A stretch of DNA of 64,000 nt. Source: Achromobacter spanius (GTDB lineage: Bacteria; Pseudomonadota; Gammaproteobacteria; Burkholderiales; Burkholderiaceae_B). The stretch is from positions 992,001 to 1,056,000 of the forward strand of contig NZ_CP025030.1 in the NCBI RefSeq assembly GCF_002812705.1, in the 5' to 3' direction. The first letter of the stretch is position 1, and the number at the start of each line of letters is the position of its first letter. The translations under genes were made by a program, and so were the position numbers. Positions 15,001 to 24,537 of this stretch are shown here, piece by piece. Below the pieces are notes generated by a model. The model saw nothing but the letters and a program-made list of their open reading frames with translations. It searched no databases and was not told where the DNA came from.

Positions 15001-15155
15001 GCGGTTGCGTCGTCACCGCGTAGGTCAGCGTGTCGTTGTCGGCGTCGGTGGCCGTGACCTGGCCATTGAAGGCGGTGTCCTCGGTGGCGCTGACGGCATA
15101 GTTGCCGGTGACCGGGTCAAAGGTTTGTCCCGCCACCGCTGGGTCGGCGGGCACG
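1..15155 (-). repeat. Tandem array of ~25 units of 612 bp inside the adhesin
   Basis: Equivalent landmarks recur every 612 bp exactly (for example 248, 860, 1472, 2084 and on to 14324), so each unit is 204 codons with no indel through about 24 units. Each unit holds two Ig/cadherin-like halves. One (about 105 aa) contains [16 protein letters not shown] and a D-rich DGDGDTL stretch. The other (about 99 aa) contains [20 protein letters not shown] and YTVTSGG. The first unit, next to 15.1 kb, is the most divergent. Inner units differ by scattered substitutions only. The array continues beyond position 1. Confidence 0.95.
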
Positions 15156-18100
15156 GGCGGGCGGTTGCCCGGGGTGACTTGCACCGTGGACACGGCCGAC
15201 GCCGACGTCGCGCCTCCGGTGTCCGTCACAACGAAGCCAAACAGGCGCGCGCCGGCGGTAGCCGACAACAGCGTGTTGCCGTAGGTGGCGCCGCGCACCA
15301 GCGTGTCCAGCACGGTGTGGGCGATTACCCCCCCGCCGCTGCGCGTGATCACGAAGCCGCCCGCCACGGTGTAGTTGATCAGCAAGTCCACGCTGTCGAC
15401 GGTCACCGTTTGGGTAGCGGTGGCATCCAGGGCAAAGCCGGCTCCGCCCAGCGTCAGGATTTCGTTGGCGCCATCCTGCACGCCGGAAACGGAGATCGCC
15501 AATTGTTGAATGTCGGTGTCGCCAATGTCCGAGACGTCGGCGGCGGCCGCCGCCGTGTTCACGGCGGCACCGGCACCGATCTGGCTCGTGCTGTAGGTGA
15601 TCAAGCCATCCGCCGCGCCCACCGTGGAATTCAAGTCGATGGCGGGGTTGTTGAGGCCGTCGCGCCAATTGAAATCGCGCGTCAGCGGCACGGCGTTGCT
15701 GCCGTTGATAGCGGTATCCAGGTCGGTGTCGCCCAGGTTGAAGCTGACGACGGTGGTCGCCAGGCCCGATCCGCTGGTGACGACGTTGCCGTCGTGCACG
15801 ACGTAGCCATCATTGGGCGTGCCGTGTTCAAAGATATCCAGCAAGCCGTCCTCATCCGTGTCGGTGGTGCTGGTGATCGAGGTGGGCTGACCATCGCCAC
15901 GTTCGGCCACGTCGGCCACGCCGTCGTTATCGCTATCGGTATCCCGATAGTCCGGCAGGCCATCGCCGTCGGTGTTCACCGGCGTCAGGCCCAGGCTGGC
16001 CGCCGCCGTGGTCCGGTTGACGCTGACGGTATCCGCGTCATAGCGATCGTCCAGGCCGTCCTGGTCCACGTCCACGATGGACACGCCTTGGCCGCTGGGC
16101 GGCTTGTACGCCGCCGTGGTCTGCGCTTCAACATTGTCGGTGATGCCGTCATCGTCGCTGTCCAGATCCAGGCGATCGACAATGCCATCGGTGTCGGTAC
16201 TGTTGCCTTCGTTGATATCCAGGATGCCGTCGTTGTCGTCGTCAATATCGGCCACGTTGGCCACGCCATCGCTATCGGTATCGAGGGGCGTGATGGTGGT
16301 GACCGCCACGTTGGACGCGGTGGGCGCGGCAACCGAGGTGGCCTGCACCGAGATCGTGCGCGCGGTGGTCGAGCCGGACGTGGTGGTGAATGTGACCAGG
16401 CCCAGCGCGGTCTGGTAATTGGCCAGCGTGGTGCTGCCGCTTAACGTCAGCACGCCCGTGCCGCTGTTGTAGCTGGCCGTGATGCCGGCCACGGCGCCAC
16501 CCAAGGCCAGGGTGTCGGCCGCGGTTGCGCCCGACAAGGTGATTGTCATCGAGGACAGGTTGTTGTTCTCGGGATCCGTGACCGACACCAGGTTACCGAT
16601 GGCCACGGCGGTTTGATCGTAGGTCGCGCTATGGTTGGCGCCCACGGTCGCGCCGTTCAGATCCACGCGCGGCGCATCCTGCACCTGCGTCACGGTGACC
16701 GTGACGTTGGCGGTCTCGGTCAGCCCGCCCGAGGTCACCGTATACGTGAACACCACGTTGCCGGACGCAGCGGTTCCCGGGTAATCGGCGGCCGGCGTGA
16801 AGGTCAGCGTGCCGTCGACGTTCAACACCACCGAGCCGTTGGTGACGGCAACGGCCGCTCCGCCCGCTGTGATGGCCGTGCCATTGATGGCCGAGATGAC
16901 GCGGCCGCTGTTCTCGAAGGTATCGTTGGCCAGCACATTGATCACCACCGCCGTGTCTTCGGCCGTGGTGATGGTGTTCGCCACGATGTCGACAACGGCG
17001 CTGATCGTCAGACCGACCGAACCCGTGGTGCTGGAGAAGGCGGTTGCACCGCCGTTGACGCTGGCGTCGGCCGTGGCGCCATTTGTGCCGCTGCTCTGGT
17101 CCCAGGCGCGGATTGTCAGCGAGGCCGTGCCGTTGTAATCCGCGTTGGGGCGGAAGTACACGCGCGAATTGCCGCTGTTGGCAAGCAACAAGGCGCTGGT
17201 GTCGGACACCGCGCTCATCTGCGTCCAGTTCGTGCCGTTGTTGATCGAATACCACCAGGTGCCATTGGTGCTGTCGGCGCCCACAATGGCGACGCCCGTC
17301 AGCGCGCCGCTGTCCTCATCGGACGTCGAGCCGATAAAGTTATTGACCGAGGTACCGACCGCGCCGGTGGGCACGGGCGCGGGCACGCTGGCGTTCAAGT
17401 CTTCATTGATGGTCGACAGATTGCGGGTGGCAACGTTGAGCACCGGCGCGTCATTGATGTCCGTGACGAAGACGACTACGGAGTCACTGGCGCTAGAAAA
17501 GGCATTAGAGGTGCCGATATTGACCTTGGTGCCCGCCGTGCCGGAACTCTGGTCCCAGCCGCGCAACGACATTTCGATGGTCGCATCCCCCGTGAAACCG
17601 GGATCCGGCACGTAGTAAATGCGCGCGTTCGGATCGTCGGGCAACAGCAGGGCGTTGCTGGTCGACACCGCTCCCATCGCGGTCCAGGTGGCGCCGCCAT
17701 CCAGCGTGTACCACCAATCGCCGTGCGTGCCCGTAATGCTGATGATCGCAACGCCCTTGAGCGCGCCCGCATCCGCATCGGTCAAGCCGCCCGTGAAGTG
17801 GGATACCAGCACCCCCACGGCGCCAGTCGGCGCAGGCGCGTCTTCCTGGCCGGTGTAGAGCAGGTCCAGCGAGGTATCCAGCACTGGCGCCGTGTTGGCG
17901 CGCATCAGGATGGTGTCTGTCGTGCCCGAGTATGCCGTCGAACCGCCATTCACCGTGGCGTCGCCCGTTCCGCCATTGGTGCCGCTGGTCTGGTCCCAGG
18001 CGCGGATGGTCAGCGCGTCCGCCACGTTGCCCACCACGCCGGTATTGGGTCGGAAGTACAGGCGCGTCACGCCATCGGCCGCCAGCAGGCGCGCCGTGGC

Positions 18101-21100
18101 CTCGGTCAGCGTTGTCACCTGCGTCCAGTTGGCGCCGTTGTTCAACGAGTAGTAAAGCGTGCCGGAGCTGTTGATGGCCGTGACGGCAACACCCTTGACG
18201 GCGCCAGTGTCGACATCCGTGATGCCGCCCACCAGATCCGATACCAGCATACCCACCTGATTGCTCGGCGCCCCGTTGGTCGGCATGACCCCGACGACCG
18301 TCAAGCTGGTATCCGTCAATACCGGCGCGTCATTGACCGGCGTGATGGCAAGCGACAGATCGCCGCTGGACATACCGCCCGGGGTGGTGACGGTGTAGCG
18401 CACCAAGGGCACCAGGCCGTCGTAGTTGGCGGCCGGCGCGAAGGTGTAAGAGCCGTCCGCGTTCAGCGTCAGGATGCCGGTGGGGGTGCCATTGCGCAGC
18501 AACGTGGTGGCCGCGCCAACGGAGATCGCCGTGTCCGGCGTACCGTCGGCGTTGCTGTCGTAGCTGGCGGCGGTAATACTGCCATCGCGGTTGAAGGTGT
18601 CGTTAGCCAGCAGGCCTGCCGCCGCCGATACCGACAGCGGCGTGTCTTCCACGGCGGTGGCGGCATCCGCCAGCGCCACCGGCGGCGCCACGCCGACGAA
18701 GTTGTCGCGCCAGTCTAGATCGGCGCTCAGGACCTGGGCATTGCTGCCGTTGGCCAACATATCGCCGTCGCTATCGCTCAGGGTAAAGCCGGTGACCGTG
18801 GTGCTCAGGCCGCTGCCGCTGGTGATGACGTTGCCGTCTTGCGCGACAAAGCCGTCGTTGACGGTGCCGTGTTCAAAGATGTCCAGCAGACCGTCCTGGT
18901 CGGTATCGGTGGTGCTGGTGATTGACGTAGGTTGGCCATCGCCGCGTTCGGCGACGTCCGCCGTGCCGTCGTTGTCGCTGTCGGTGTCGTAGACGTCGGT
19001 GGTGCCATCGGCGTCGGAATCCACCGGCGTCAGGCCCAGGCTGGCTGCCGCCGTGGTCCGGTTGACGCTGATGGTGTCGGCGTCATAGCGGTCGTCCAGG
19101 CCGTCGTCATCGGCATCCACCATGGCCATGCCCTGGCCACTGGGCGGCTTGTAGCCGGCCGTGCTTTGCGCTTCAACGTTGTCGGTGATGCCGTCGTTGT
19201 CGCTGTCCAGGTCGAGGCGATCAACCAGGCCGTCGCCATCGCGGTCCTGCGCGGCGGTTAGCGAACTGACCTTGTAGACGCGGACATCGTCCAGGCCCAG
19301 ATACGCGCCATCACCGCCATTGGGTCGGCCTATGGAAAACACGACCACGGGCGCTGTCGACGTAGCGGTGAAGGTGATTCCCCCGGTGGACCAGGTCTTG
19401 AAGTTGTTGCCGTTGTACGTCAGCGTATCGGCGTTGTACGACACGCCGTCCACGGTGACGATGAAGTACGCCTCCATGCCCGGGATGGTCTCGCCGTTGA
19501 CGCCCCCGAAGATCTCCTGGAACGAGATGCGCACCACGTCACCCACCTGGATGCCCGCGGAGGCGGGGATGATCAATTGCGCGGCCTCTTCCACGAAGCC
19601 GCTGTAGATCGCCATGAAGACCTGCCCGTCCGCCGCGCCGGGCACGCCATTCATGGCGCCCGCCCACTGGCCCGAACCCGCCAGCGAGAAAGTGCCCTTC
19701 CAGGTGTCCGGGGTGGCCGCCGCGTCCGTGAAGCCGGTGCCGTCGATGCTGAAGTTCAGGCTTTCATTCTCGGTATGCGCAACCCCCAGCGCGCCTTCCA
19801 TCGAACCGTCGATAAGAGACGGCGTGGTGGCTTGGGACTCCACACTGTCCAGGATGCCGTCGTTGTCGTCGTCCAGGTCGACCGCGTTGGCCACGCCATC
19901 CGCATCGGTGTCGATCGGCGTGATGGTGGTCACCGCCACGTTGGACGCCGTGGGAGCCAGGGCCGACGTGGCCTGTACCGAAATGGTGCGCGCGGCGGTG
20001 GAGCCGGACGTGGTGCTGAAATTGACCAAGCCGAGCGCGGTCTGGTAGTTGGCCAGCGTGGTGTTGCCGCTGAGCGTCAGCACGCCCGTGCCGCTGTTGT
20101 AGCTGGCCGTGATGCCGGTGACGGTGCCACCCAGCGTCAGCAAGTCGCCCGCCATGGCGCCCGACAGGCTGATCGTCATCGAGGCCAGGTTGTTGTTCTC
20201 CGGGTCGGTGACTGACACCTGGCGGCCGATGGCGGCGGTGCCTTCGTCAAGGGTATTGCTGTAGCTGGTGCCGAGGGTGATGCCGTCCAGATCGATGCGA
20301 GGCGCGTCCTGCACCTGCGTCACGGTGACCGTGACGTTGGCGGTCTCGGAAGCCCCGCCAGAGGTCGCCGTATAGGTGAAGACCGTGTTCGCCGACGCGG
20401 CCGCGCCAGGGAAGTCGAGCCCCGGCGTGAACGTGATGGTGCCATCGAGGTTCAGCACGACCGAGCCGTTGGCGACGCTGACTGCCGGCCCGCCCGCCGT
20501 AATTGCCGTGCCGTTGATGGCGGTAACCACACGCCCGCTGTTCTCGAAGGTGTCGTTGCCCAGCACGTTGATGATCACCCCCGTCTCTTCGGCGGTGCTG
20601 GCGGTGTCCGCCACGATGTCCACAATGGCGTTGACGGTGATGCCGACCGAGCCCGTGGCGGTGGAAAATGCCGTGGTGCCGCCATTGGTGCTGGCGTCGG
20701 CGGTGCCGCCGTTCGTGCCGCTGGTCTGGTCCCAGGCCCGGATGGTGAGCGTGGCCGTGCCGTTGTAGTCCGCGGTGGGGCGGAAGTACACGCGTGAGTT
20801 ACCGCTGTTGATGAGCAGCACCGCGCTGGTGTCGGACACCGCGCCCATCTGCGTCCAGTTCGTGCCGTTGTTGGTCGAATACCACCAGGTGCCGTGGGTC
20901 GTGTCGGCGCCCACGATGGCGATACCCGTCAGCGGGCTGGCGTCAATGTCGGACGTCGAGCCGATGAAATTGTTGACGGAGGTGCCGACCGCGCCGGTGG
21001 GCGCGGGCGCTGGCACGCTCGCGTTCAAGTCTTCATTGATTGTGGACAGGGTGCGCGTGGCGGCGTTCAGCACCGGCGCATCATTGACCGCCGTGACCGT

Positions 21101-22279
21101 GACCGCCACGGTGTCCGAGGCGATCGAGACCGCGCCGGTGATCGTGGTGGGGTTGACCTTGGTGCCGGCCGTGCCGACGCTTTGGTCCCAGCCGCGCAGC
21201 GTCAGCGCGTTGCCCGCGCTGCCGTTGAAGTTGCCGTTGGACTGGAAGTAGATGCGCGAATCCGGCGTGTCGGACAACAGCAGCGCGCTGGTGCCGCTGA
21301 CGGTGCCCACCGCGGTCCAGTTGGTGCCGCCGTCCAGCGTGTACCACCACGTACCGTTGGTGCCCACGGCGGCGGTCAGCGCAATGCCCTTGAGCGCGCC
21401 CGGATCGATGTCGGTCAGGCCAGCCGTGTACGCGGAGACCGTCGTGCCCACCGCGCCGACCGGCGCAGGGGCGTCTTCCACGCCGGTGTAGGTCAAGTTC
21501 GGCAGGTTGTTCAGCAGCGGCGGCGTCAGCGCATAGTTCCAGTCCTCGGCCGATACCGCAGTGGCCTCGATGGACCCGCTCTGTTGCTCCAGCGTCCAGT
21601 CGCCACCCAGCGTGGCCGTACCGGTGGTGTCCAGGGACGCGGCTACATCCGCGCCGGTAATCACGCCCAGTGTCTGCACCGCAAGCGCGCCAAGATCGCC
21701 CTGGCCGAAGTCGCAGCCGTAAAGCAGCACATCGGCGTCGGCGCTCAGGGCCGACCCAATCTGCGTCAACACCTCGCGGTATTCGCCCTGCATGGATTCG
21801 AGCGTCAGCGTGGCCGTGCCCAGTTGCAGCGTGCCCGCTCCGCCATGGCTCAGGATATGAACGGCATCCACATCCTGGCGGCCGTTGAGTGTGTCGGCCA
21901 TGAAGCGCACGCCGTCGACACCCGGCTCGATGAAGTGGACCTCGGCCCCGGGAGGCAAGGACTGCGCCAGCGCATCCGCGTCGTCAACGGTCCGGTCAAT
22001 GAAGTAGACCTCATTGCGCTCCGCCGCCGGTTCGGTGGCGGTCGCCTTGTGCTGTTCCACGGTGCCCAGGGCGGCGATCAGCTCGGCATGCGCCTGGGTA
22101 TCCGCTGCGGGCGGCGCGTCGGGGACGGCCTGCGCCACTTCGTGCGCCGTCTGGGCCATGGCGGCGTCCAGCAGGACGCGGGGTTCAAGGGCCTGGAGGA
22201 AGAGGCGCGAGCTCAGCGTGCGAGGGCCGAGGGCTTGCTGGGTCTTCTTGCCGAAACGCGAAGCGGATTTGTTTTTCAC
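1..22279 (-). CDS. Giant repeat adhesin (LEPR-XLL/DUF4347/Ig-like), 3' end outside window
   Basis: One reading frame is open from a GTG at 22279 to the left edge of the window (7426 codons). A GAGAGG ribosome-binding site lies 6 nt before the GTG. Order of parts: LEPRVLL motif at residues 31-37, with no classical signal peptide; DUF4347 at about residues 88-237, with HILSHGG and LLYGCDFG; Ig/cadherin-like modules alternating with thrombospondin-type-3 calcium repeats down to about 15.8 kb; then a tandem array of 204-residue units running off the window. Proteins of this type are known as very large secreted or surface adhesins in biofilm formation; secretion by the genes just upstream in the same orientation (97 bp gap) is inferred. 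The secretion signal and any RTX repeats would lie beyond position 1. The frame at position 1 matches the frame at the start, so I see no frameshift. Confidence 0.93.
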   Translation of the reverse strand, partial: MKNKSASRFGKKTQQALGPRTLSSRLFLQALEPRVLLDAAMAQTAHEVAQAVPDAPPAADTQAHAELIAALGTVEQHKATATEPAAERNEVYFIDRTVDDADALAQSLPPGAEVHFIEPGVDGVRFMADTLNGRQDVDAVHILSHGGAGTLQLGTATLTLESMQGEYREVLTQIGSALSADADVLLYGCDFGQGDLGALAVQTLGVITGADVAASLDTTGTATLGGDWTLEQQSGSIEATAVSAEDWNYALTPPLLNNLPNLTYTGVEDAPAPVGAVGTTVSAYTAGLTDIDPGALKGIALTAAVGTNGTWWYTLDGGTNWTAVGTVSGTSALLLSDTPDSRIYFQSNGNFNGSAGNALTLRGWDQSVGTAGTKVNPTTITGAVSIASDTVAVTVTAVNDAPVLNAATRTLSTINEDLNASVPAPAPTGAVGTSVNNFIGSTSDIDASPLTGIAIVGADTTHGTWWYSTNNGTNWTQMGAVSDTSAVLLINSGNSRVYFRPTADYNGTATLTIRAWDQTSGTNGGTADASTNGGTTAFSTATGSVGITVNAIVDIVADTASTAEETGVIINVLGNDTFENSGRVVTAINGTAITAGGPAVSVANGSVVLNLDGTITFTPGLDFPGAAASANTVFTYTATSGGASETANVTVTVTQVQDAPRIDLDGITLGTSYSNTLDEGTAAIGRQVSVTDPENNNLASMTISLSGAMAGDLLTLGGTVTGITASYNSGTGVLTLSGNTTLANYQTALGLVNFSTTSGSTAARTISVQATSALAPTASNVAVTTITPIDTDADGVANAVDLDDDNDGILDSVESQATTPSLIDGSMEGALGVAHTENESLNFSIDGTGFTDAAATPDTWKGTFSLAGSGQWAGAMNGVPGAADGQVFMAIYSGFVEEAAQLIIPASAGIQVGDVVRISFQEIFGGVNGETIPGMEAYFIVTVDGVSYNADTLTYNGNNFKTWSTGGITFTATSTAPVVVFSIGRPNGGDGAYLGLDDVRVYKVSSLTAAQDRDGDGLVDRLDLDSDNDGITDNVEAQSTAGYKPPSGQGMAMVDADDDGLDDRYDADTISVNRTTAAASLGLTPVDSDADGTTDVYDTDSDNDGTADVAERGDGQPTSITSTTDTDQDGLLDIFEHGTVNDGFVAQDGNVITSGSGLSTTVTGFTLSDSDGDMLANGSNAQVLSADLDWRDNFVGVAPPVALADAATAVEDTPLSVSAAAGLLANDTFNRDGSITAASYDSNADGTPDTAISVGAATTLLRNGTPTGILTLNADGSYTFAPAANYDGLVPLVRYTVTTPGGMSSGDLSLAITPVNDAPVLTDTSLTVVGVMPTNGAPSNQVGMLVSDLVGGITDVDTGAVKGVAVTAINSSGTLYYSLNNGANWTQVTTLTEATARLLAADGVTRLYFRPNTGVVGNVADALTIRAWDQTSGTNGGTGDATVNGGSTAYSGTTDTILMRANTAPVLDTSLDLLYTGQEDAPAPTGAVGVLVSHFTGGLTDADAGALKGVAIISITGTHGDWWYTLDGGATWTAMGAVSTSNALLLPDDPNARIYYVPDPGFTGDATIEMSLRGWDQSSGTAGTKVNIGTSNAFSSASDSVVVFVTDINDAPVLNVATRNLSTINEDLNASVPAPVPTGAVGTSVNNFIGSTSDEDSGALTGVAIVGADSTNGTWWYSINNGTNWTQMSAVSDTSALLLANSGNSRVYFRPNADYNGTASLTIRAWDQSSGTNGATADASVNGGATAFSSTTGSVGLTISAVVDIVANTITTAEDTAVVINVLANDTFENSGRVISAINGTAITAGGAAVAVTNGSVVLNVDGTLTFTPAADYPGTAASGNVVFTYTVTSGGLTETANVTVTVTQVQDAPRVDLNGATVGANHSATYDQTAVAIGNLVSVTDPENNNLSSMTITLSGATAADTLALGGAVAGITASYNSGTGVLTLSGSTTLANYQTALGLVTFTTTSGSTTARTISVQATSVAAPTASNVAVTTITPLDTDSDGVANVADIDDDNDGILDINEGNSTDTDGIVDRLDLDSDDDGITDNVEAQTTAAYKPPSGQGVSIVDVDQDGLDDRYDADTVSVNRTTAAASLGLTPVNTDGDGLPDYRDTDSDNDGVADVAERGDGQPTSITSTTDTDEDGLLDIFEHGTPNDGYVVHDGNVVTSGSGLATTVVSFNLGDTDLDTAINGSNAVPLTRDFNWRDGLNNPAIDLNSTVGAADGLITYSTSQIGAGAAVNTAAAAADVSDIGDTDIQQLAISVSGVQDGANEILTLGGAGFALDATATQTVTVDSVDLLINYTVAGGFVITRSGGGVIAHTVLDTLVRGATYGNTLLSATAGARLFGFVVTDTGGATSASAVSTVQVTPGNRPPVPADPAVAGQTFDPVTGNYAVSATEDTAFNGQVTATDADNDTLTYAVTTQPLHGAVVIDATTGMYTYTPAADYNGSDSFVVTVSDGFSGTVTSTVNLTVAAVADIANDTITTNEDTTVNIAVSGNDNFDDAGYAITAIDGIAVVVDTPVGVANGTVTLKADGTLDFTPTPNYNGLASFTYTVTSAGTVETATVSVTVTAVADAPMIVDPAVPGQTFDPATGNYAISLNEDGAFAGQVSAVDGDGDTLVYDVDTPATHGSVTVDSATGAYTYTPTADYYGSDSFVISIDDGAGNVILSTVTVTVAAVVDIADDTVTTDEDTTVNIAVVGNDSFENAGRTITAIDGIAVVVDTPVLVANGSVTLKANGTLDFTPALNYNGSTSFTYTVTSGGAVETAAVTVTVTAVADAPMTVDPAVPGQVFDPATGNYAISLNEDGAFTGQVSAVDGDGDTLTYGVDTPATHGMVTVDPATGAYTYTPTADFYGSDSFIVSIDDGEGNVTQSTVSVTVSAVVDIVNDTIATDEDTPVNIAVVGNDSFENAGRTITAIDGMAVVVGTPVAVANGSVTLKADGTLDFTPATDYNGSTSFTYTVTSGGAVETATVTVTVTALADAPMTVDPAVPGQTFDPATGNYAVSLNEDAVFNGQVSAVDGDGDTLTYGVDTPATHGMVTVDPATGAYTYTPTADYYGSDSFIISIGDGAGNVILSTVSVTVATVVDITDDTITTNEDTTVNIAVVGNDSFENAGRAITAIDGMAVAVGAPILVANGSVTLKADGTLDFAPAANYNGSTSFTYTVTSGGVVETATVTVTVTAVADAPMTVDPAVPGQVFDPATGNYAISLNEDGAFNGQVSAVDGDGDTLVYGVDAPATHGMVTVDPATGAYTYTPTADYYGTDSFIISIDDGAGNTSLSTVTVTVAAVADIADDTITTNEDTTVNIAVVGNDSFENAGRSITAIDGMAVVVGTPVLVANGSVTLKADGTLDFTPATDYNGSTSFTYTVTSGGAVETATVTVTVTAVADAPIAVDPAVPGQVFDPATGNYAVSLNEDAVFNGQVSAVDGDGDTLTYGVDTPATHGMVTVDPATGAYTYTPTADYYGSDSFIISIGDGAGNFVLSTVSVTVAAVVDITDDTITTNEDTTVNIAVVGNDSFENAGRTITAIDGIAVVVGAPILVANGSVTLKADGTLDFAPAANYNGSTSFTYTVTSGGAVETATVTVTVTAVADAPMTVDPAVPGQVFDPATGNYAISLNEDAVFNGQVSAVDGDGDTLVYGVDAPAAHGMVTVDPATGAYTYTPTADYYGADSFVISIDDGAGNIILATVNVTVAAVVDITDDTITTNEDTTVNIAVVANDSFENAGRSITAIDGNAVLVGTPVAVANGSVTLKADGTLDFAPTANYNGSTSFTYTVTSGGAVETATVTVTVTAVADAPMTVDPAVPGQVFDPATGNYAVSTNEDMVFNGQVSAVDGDGDTLLYSVNTPATHGMVTLDPATGAYTYTPTADYYGSDSFIISIDDGEGNVTQSTVSVTVAAVVDITDDTITTNEDTTVNIAVLGNDSFENAGRSVTAIDGIAATVGVPVLVSNGSVTLKADGTLDFAPTLNYNGSTSFTYTVTSGGAVETATVTVTVSAVADAPMTVDPAVPGQTYDPATGNYAVSTNEDMAFNGQVSAVDGDGDTLTYSVSSAATHGMVTVDSATGAYTYTPTSDYYGSDSFIISIDDGEGNVTQSTVSVTVAAVVDIVNDTITTNEDTTVNIAVVGNDSFENAGRTITAIDGVAVVVGTPIAVANGSVTLKADGTLDFAPTLNYNGSTSFTYTVTSGGAVETASVTVTVTAVADAPMTVDPAVPGQVFDPATGNYAISLNEDAVFNGQVSAVDGDGDTLVYGVDAPATHGMVTVDPATGAYTYTPTADYYGSDSFIISIDDGAGNISLSTVTVTVAAVADIADDTITTAEDTPVNIAVVGNDSFENAGRSITAIDGMSVVVGTPVVVANGSVTLKADGTLDFTPAADYNGSTSFTYTVTSGGAVETASVTVTVTAVADTPMTVDPAVPGQVFDPATGNYAVSLNEDAVFNGQVSAVDGDGDTLTYGVFSAATHGMVTVDPATGTYTYTPTADYYGSDSFIISIDDGEGNVTQSMVSVTVAAVVDITDDTITTNEDTTVNIAVVGNDSFENVGRAITAIDGMAVAVGAPILVANGSVTLKADGTLDFAPAANYNGSTSFTYTVTSGGVVETAMVTVTVTAVADAPMTVDPAVPGQVFDPATGNYAISLNEDGAFNGQVSAVDGDGDTLVYGVDAPATHGVVTVDPATGAYTYTPTADYYGTDSFIISIDDGAGNISLSTVTVTVAAVADTADDTITTNEDTTVNIAVLGNDSFENAGRTITAINGMAVVVGTPILVANGSVTLKADGTLDFAPATDYNGSTSFTYTVTSGGAVETATVTVTVTAVADAPIAVDPAVPGQVFDPATGNYAISLNEDAVFTGQVSAVDGDGDTLTYSVSSAATHGMVTVDLATGAYTYTPTADYYGADSFIISIDDGEGNVTQSTVSVTVAAVVDITDDTITTNEDTTVNIAVVGNDSFENVGRAITAIDGNAVMVGTPVAVANGSVTLKADGTLDFTPITDFNGPTSFTYTVTSGGAVETASVTVTVTAVADAPMTVDPAVPGQVFDPATGNYAISLNEDGVFNGQVSAVDGDGDTLVYGVDAPATHGMVTVDPATGAYTYTPTADYYGSDSFIISIDDGEGNVTQSTVSVTVAAVVDITDDTVTTNEDTTVNIVVVGNDSFENAGRTITAIDGNAVVVGTPVLVNNGSVTLKADGTLDFTPTTDYNGSTSFTYTVTSGGVVETATVTVTVTAVADVPVTVDPAVPGQVFDPATGNYAISLNEDGAFNGQVSAVDGDGDTLLYSVNTPATHGMVTVDPATGAYTYTPTADYYGSDSFIISIDDGEGNVTQSTVSVTVAAVVDITDDTVTTNEDTTVNIAVVGNDSFENAGRTVTAIDGNAVVVGTPVLVNNGSVTLKADGTLDFTPATDYNGSTSFTYTVTSGGAVETASVTVTVTAVADVPVTVDPAVPGQTFDPATGNYAISLNEDAVFNGQVSAVDGDGDTLTYSVSSAAMHGMVTVDMATGAYTYTPTADYYGSDSFIISIDDGEGNVTQSTVSVTVAAVVDIVNDTITTNEDTTVNIAVVGNDSFENAGRAITAIDGIAVVVGTPVLVSNGSVTLKADGTLDFAPAANYNGSTNFTYTVTSGGAMETATVTVTVTAVADAPMTVDPAVPGQTFDPATGNYAISLNEDGAFTGQVSAVDGDGDTLVYGVNTPATHGVVTVDSTTGAYTYTPTADYYGSDSFIISIDDGAGNVTQSTVSVTVAAVVDITDDTVTTNEDTTVNIAVVGSDSFENAGRTITAIDGNAVVVGTPVLVNNGSVTLKADGTLDFTPATDYNGSTSFTYTVTSGGAVETASVTVTVTAVADVPVTVDPAVPGQTFDPATGNYAISLNEDAVFNGQVSAVDGDGDTLTYSVSSAAMHGMVTVDMATGAYTYTPTADYYGSDSFIISIDDGEGNVTQSTVSVTVAAVVDIVNDTITTNEDTTVNIAVVGNDSFENAGRAITAIDGIAVVVGTPVVVANGSVTLKADGTLDFTPITDFNGPTSFTYTVTSGGAVETATVTATVTAVADVPVTVDPAVPGQVFDPATGNYAIGLNEDGAFNGQVSAVDGDGDTLVYGVDAPATHGMVTVDPATGAYTYTPTADYYGTDSFIISIDDGEGNVTQSTVSVTVAAVVDITDDTITTNEDTTVNIAVVGNDSFENAGRTITAINGMAVVVGTPVAVANGSVTLKADGTLDFTPATDYNGSTSFTYTVTSGGAVETATVTVTVTAVADAPIAVDPAVPGQVFDPATGNYAISLNEDGAFAGQVSAVDGDGDTLTYSVSSAATHGMVTVDPATGAYTYTPTADYYGADSFIISIGDGAGNFVLSTVSVTVAAVVDVTDDTITTNEDTTVNIAVVGNDSFENAGRAITAIDGIAMVVGTPVVVANGSVTLKADGTLDFTPITDYNGSTSFTYTVTSGGAVETATVTATVTAVADVPVTVDPAVPGQVFDPATGNYAISLNEDGAFNGQVSAVDGDGDTLLYSVNTPATHGMVTVDPATGAYTYTPTADYYGADSFIISIDDGEGNVTQSTVSVTVAAVVDILNDTITTNEDTPVNIAVVGNDSFENAGRAITAVDGNAILVGIPVAVANGSVTLKADGTLDFTPATDFNGPTSFTYTVTSGGALETATVTVTVTAVADVPMMVDPAVPGQTFDPATGNYAVSTSEETAVNGRVSAVDGDGDALTYGVSTPALHGMVAVDPATGAYIYTPTADYYGPDSFIISIADGTGNISLSTVTVTVAAVVDIANDTVMTAEDTTVNIAVLGNDSFENAGRAITAIDGNAVVVGTPVLVSNGSVTLKADGTLDFAPALNYNGSTSFTYTVTSGGATETATVTITVTAVADVPTTVDPAVPGQTFDPATGNYAISLNEDGAFTGQVSAVDGDGDTLVYGVNTPATHGAVTVDPATGAYTYTPTADYYGADSFIISIDDGEGNVILSTISVTVAAVVDIANDTITTDEDTTVNIAVVSNDTFENAGRAITAIDGNAIVVGTPVAVANGSVTLKADGTLDFTPTTDFNGPTSFTYTVTSGGATETASVTVTVTAVADVPMMVDPAVPGQTFDPATGNYAISLNEDGAFTGEVSAVDGDGDPLTFGVNTPALHGMVAVDSATGAYTYTPTADYYGADSFIISIDDGTGNISLSTVTVTVAAVADIADDTITTNEDTTVNIAVIGNDSFENAGRSITAIDGNAVMVGTPVAVANGSVTLKADGTLDFAPAANYNGSTSFTYTVTSGGATETATVTITVTSVADAPVAMDPAVPGQVFDPATGNYAISLNEDGAFTGQVSAVDGDGDTLVYGVNNPATHGMVTVDSATGVYTYIPTADYYGADSFIISIDDGEGNVILSTISVTVAAVVDIANDAITTNEDTTVNIAVVGNDSFENAGRAITAIDGNAVLVGTPVAVANGS
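4304..6148 (-). repeat. Identical repeat unit copied two units away
   Basis: Positions 4304-4924 and 5528-6148 (621 bp each, 1224 bp apart = two units) read as identical base for base by eye, including rare variants such as 'gcccgttgccatatcc'. Mismatches begin immediately outside both ends. Neighbouring units differ at many positions. This looks like a recent two-unit duplication or gene conversion within the array. Confidence 0.8.
15780..17890 (-). repeat. Copy 2 of a duplicated multi-domain block in the adhesin
   Basis: This block repeats the 18830-21500 block at a spacing of 3630 bp (1210 codons) over its first part: 'cttcattgat' at 17401 and 21031, and 'tgatggtggt' at 16291 and 19921. 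The shared parts are Ig-like modules with WWYxxNNGTNW and IRAWDQ signatures, the [16 protein letters not shown] module and a TSP3 calcium-repeat segment. After about 16.2 kb the spacing drops to 3045 bp because the other copy carries an extra module. Confidence 0.8.
15790..16260 (-). other. Thrombospondin type-3 calcium-repeat segment (distal copy)
   Basis: Within the adhesin frame the translation is rich in DxDxDGxxD patterns (for example [22 protein letters not shown] and [11 protein letters not shown]), ending in DQDGL/DEDGL motifs. TSP3 repeats bind calcium and stiffen extracellular stalks. This matches the calcium-dependent rigidity expected of large adhesins. Confidence 0.8.
18830..19260 (-). 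other. Thrombospondin type-3 calcium-repeat segment (proximal copy)
   Basis: Same DxDxDG pattern as the distal copy, including [40 protein letters not shown] and [10 protein letters not shown] further [12 protein letters not shown] motif ([11 protein letters not shown]) sits near 19850-19900, upstream of the inserted module. Confidence 0.8.
18830..21500 (-). repeat. Copy 1 of a duplicated multi-domain block in the adhesin
   Basis: Partner of 15780-17890. It contains an additional segment of about 585 bp (roughly 19265-19850) absent from the other copy. That segment encodes a module ending [13 protein letters not shown], which resembles a carbohydrate-binding or jelly-roll type beta-domain; that assignment is a guess from pattern only. 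Confidence 0.75.
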
Positions 22280-22376
22280 TGCACACCTCTCACAGAGATC
22301 GCTTGGACGCTGCCGGTGGCAACGCCCCAATACTCATGCAACACGCCTACGGCGCGTCGTTCATGTTTCTTCGTGC

Positions 22377-24533
22377 TCATGCGCCGGCCTCGCGCAACAG
22401 CACGCTTGCAACGCGCCGCACCAGGCGGCTGGCCAAGCTGATCGGTTCACCACGTATCTGCATTTCGCCGCGCAGTTCGGTCAAGGGCAGGGCGTGGCGG
22501 GACAAGTCGGTCACGTCGCCAGCCACTTCGAACACGGCCTGTTCGGCGCGCAGCCGGCCCTCGAACTGGCGCGCCGGCACGTCGCCGCCATGCGCGGACG
22601 TCAGCACCCAGTTGTCCAATGTGTCGTTGGCTGCCGCGCCCACGCGCGAGACCTGGATGGCGCGCGCGGGCATCAGGCGCTGCTCGTCCACGAACTCGCC
22701 CGCGTCGCCTTCACGGATGCGGTGCAGGTCGTCCGCATCGATATAGCCGCGCGCCTCCAGGCTGTCGGGCGCGGCAATCAGGGCCAGGCGCGTCTTCTCG
22801 TCCACCCAGCGCCCGGGCGACAGTTCCAGCGCCAGCTCGACCACCACGCCGTCGATGGGCGCGCGCACGGCCAGACGGGCACGCTCGCGTTCCAACCCCG
22901 CAATACGGTCGCGCTCCAACTGGACTTCGCGCGTCAACGTCAGGGATTCGGAAAGATCCTTGCGGTCGGCGCTGCGACGGTCCAGCCGTTCGTTCAGCAG
23001 CCGTTCGCGCTCACGCGCGGCGTCCAACTGTTGTTCGATCTCTGAGGCGCTCAGCGCCATCAGGATCTGTCCGGCACGCACGGTTTCGCCCTGGCGCACG
23101 CGCACGGCTTCCAAACGCGCGGGGCGCGGCGCGAAGGCGGGCGCCTGCTCCGTTGCGGTCAGCACGGCGGGAATGCGCACGGTGTAGGGCAAGGGCACCA
23201 GCAACACGGCCGCGAGTATCGCAACCACCCCCATCGTGACGAACGCCTGCCGGCCCACTTCGTGGCGGCGGCGTACCCACACTTTCATTTCGCGCCAGAT
23301 CGGCAACACGATGAACCAGCCGATCTCCACTACGAACAGGAAGATGCCCAGGATCTTGAAGAAGTAGTGATAGATCAGCAGGGCGATGGCCAGGAACAGG
23401 AAGAAGCGATAGATCCAGGTGGCGTACGCAAAGACGATGAACAAGGTGCGCGTCGAGCCGTAGGTGGGCTCGGGCTGCTCGTCGCCGTAGCCGAAGAGCC
23501 GTTCGCGCATCCACCAGCGCGCCATCGCAAACGAGCGGTCTTGAAGGCTGGGAATGCCGATCAGGTCGCTGAAGAGGTAGTAGCCGTCAAAGCGCATCAG
23601 CGGGTTGAGGTTGACCGCCAGGCTCAGCACCCAGCTGGTGGTGGCCAGCGCGAAGGCCACGTTGCGCCAGGCGCCGTCGGGCAGGAACACCCAGGCCAGC
23701 GTCGCCAGCACCGCCACCAGCAGTTCCACCGCCATGCCGGCGCTGTCGATCAGGACGCGCTGACGCTGGGGCAAGCGCCAGGCGTCGGTCGTGTCGGTGT
23801 ACAGGATGGGCGTCATCACCACGAACGCCACGCCCATGGTGGTGACGCGCGACCCCAGGCGCACGGCGGTATAGCCATGGCCGAGTTCGTGCAGCGTTTT
23901 CACCAGGGCCAGACTGAGACCGAAGGCGATCAGGCCCGTGGCCGAGATCATGTCGGGGAAGGTGCTCAGGAAGGTGTCCCACTGGCGTGAAACCAGATAC
24001 AGGCTCAACACGCCCAGCAACGCTGCCAGGGCCCAGAAGGTGCGCGAGAAGAACACCGTTACCCACGGCAGCGTGCGGCGCAGAAAGGCGTCGGGGCGAG
24101 CCAGCGGCACCTTGAAGAACAGATAGCCGTGCAGCAGCCGGGCGCTTAGCGAGCGCTGTTGCGCGCCGCGCTGCTGGCGCACGCGCGCATAGGTTTCGCC
24201 CGCTGCGGGCGCCAGCAGTTCATGGCGTTGCAGGAATTCGATCAGGCCCAGGATCTTCTGGTCGTCGGGCGTGCGGCCCGTGCTGCGCGCCACCGCTGAG
24301 CGCAGCGCGCCGACCGTGCCCTGATGCCATTGGGCCAGCATGCCGACGGTGTCCTGGTCAATCGCGAAGAAGCGATGCGCGGCGGGGTCATGGATACGCC
24401 AGTTGCCGCCCCATTCGCCCGCGCGCGCGCCGCCCTGGTCGGCGATCAGGCGCAGGTCCTGGCGCAGCGGCGGCAGCTTGCGCGCGTCCGGGTCGGCCTC
24501 GGGGTTGTCGATGCGCAGTGCGGTGGCATCCAT
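22377..24533 (-). CDS. M50 zinc metalloprotease fused to HlyD-like domain
   Basis: 718 aa. The N-terminus (about 25-110) has a w-x-i-x-DP...FF-x-ID pattern reminiscent of PqqD/peptide-recognition winged helices (weak). Several membrane segments follow, with HELGH at 215-219 (zinc site) and NPLMRFDG at 310-317 (the N-P...D motif of site-2-protease relatives). After further transmembrane helices to about 450, residues about 455-700 look like a membrane-fusion-protein tail: a lipoyl-like half with VRVRQGETVRAGQ, a coiled coil at about 495-550, and VRAPIDGVV. This matches the 'putative peptide zinc metalloprotease' group seen with HlyD adaptors. The start is 4 nt after the upstream adaptor's stop, and the adhesin follows 97 bp downstream. 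Likely role (inferred): inner-membrane component handling or exporting the adhesin. Confidence 0.88.
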   Translation of the reverse strand: MDATALRIDNPEADPDARKLPPLRQDLRLIADQGGARAGEWGGNWRIHDPAAHRFFAIDQDTVGMLAQWHQGTVGALRSAVARSTGRTPDDQKILGLIEFLQRHELLAPAAGETYARVRQQRGAQQRSLSARLLHGYLFFKVPLARPDAFLRRTLPWVTVFFSRTFWALAALLGVLSLYLVSRQWDTFLSTFPDMISATGLIAFGLSLALVKTLHELGHGYTAVRLGSRVTTMGVAFVVMTPILYTDTTDAWRLPQRQRVLIDSAGMAVELLVAVLATLAWVFLPDGAWRNVAFALATTSWVLSLAVNLNPLMRFDGYYLFSDLIGIPSLQDRSFAMARWWMRERLFGYGDEQPEPTYGSTRTLFIVFAYATWIYRFFLFLAIALLIYHYFFKILGIFLFVVEIGWFIVLPIWREMKVWVRRRHEVGRQAFVTMGVVAILAAVLLVPLPYTVRIPAVLTATEQAPAFAPRPARLEAVRVRQGETVRAGQILMALSASEIEQQLDAARERERLLNERLDRRSADRKDLSESLTLTREVQLERDRIAGLERERARLAVRAPIDGVVVELALELSPGRWVDEKTRLALIAAPDSLEARGYIDADDLHRIREGDAGEFVDEQRLMPARAIQVSRVGAAANDTLDNWVLTSAHGGDVPARQFEGRLRAEQAVFEVAGDVTDLSRHALPLTELRGEMQIRGEPISLASRLVRRVASVLLREAGA

Positions 24534-24537
24534 GGCG

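Noticed and set aside
1..15155. Possible CRISPR or satellite array because of regular repeats
   Set aside because: The unit is 612 bp, codes in frame throughout and has no spacer/repeat alternation of 25-40 bp.
10712..16444. 1910-codon plus-strand open frame
   Set aside because: Same reason; it is the reverse complement of the Ig-like and calcium-repeat coding sequence.
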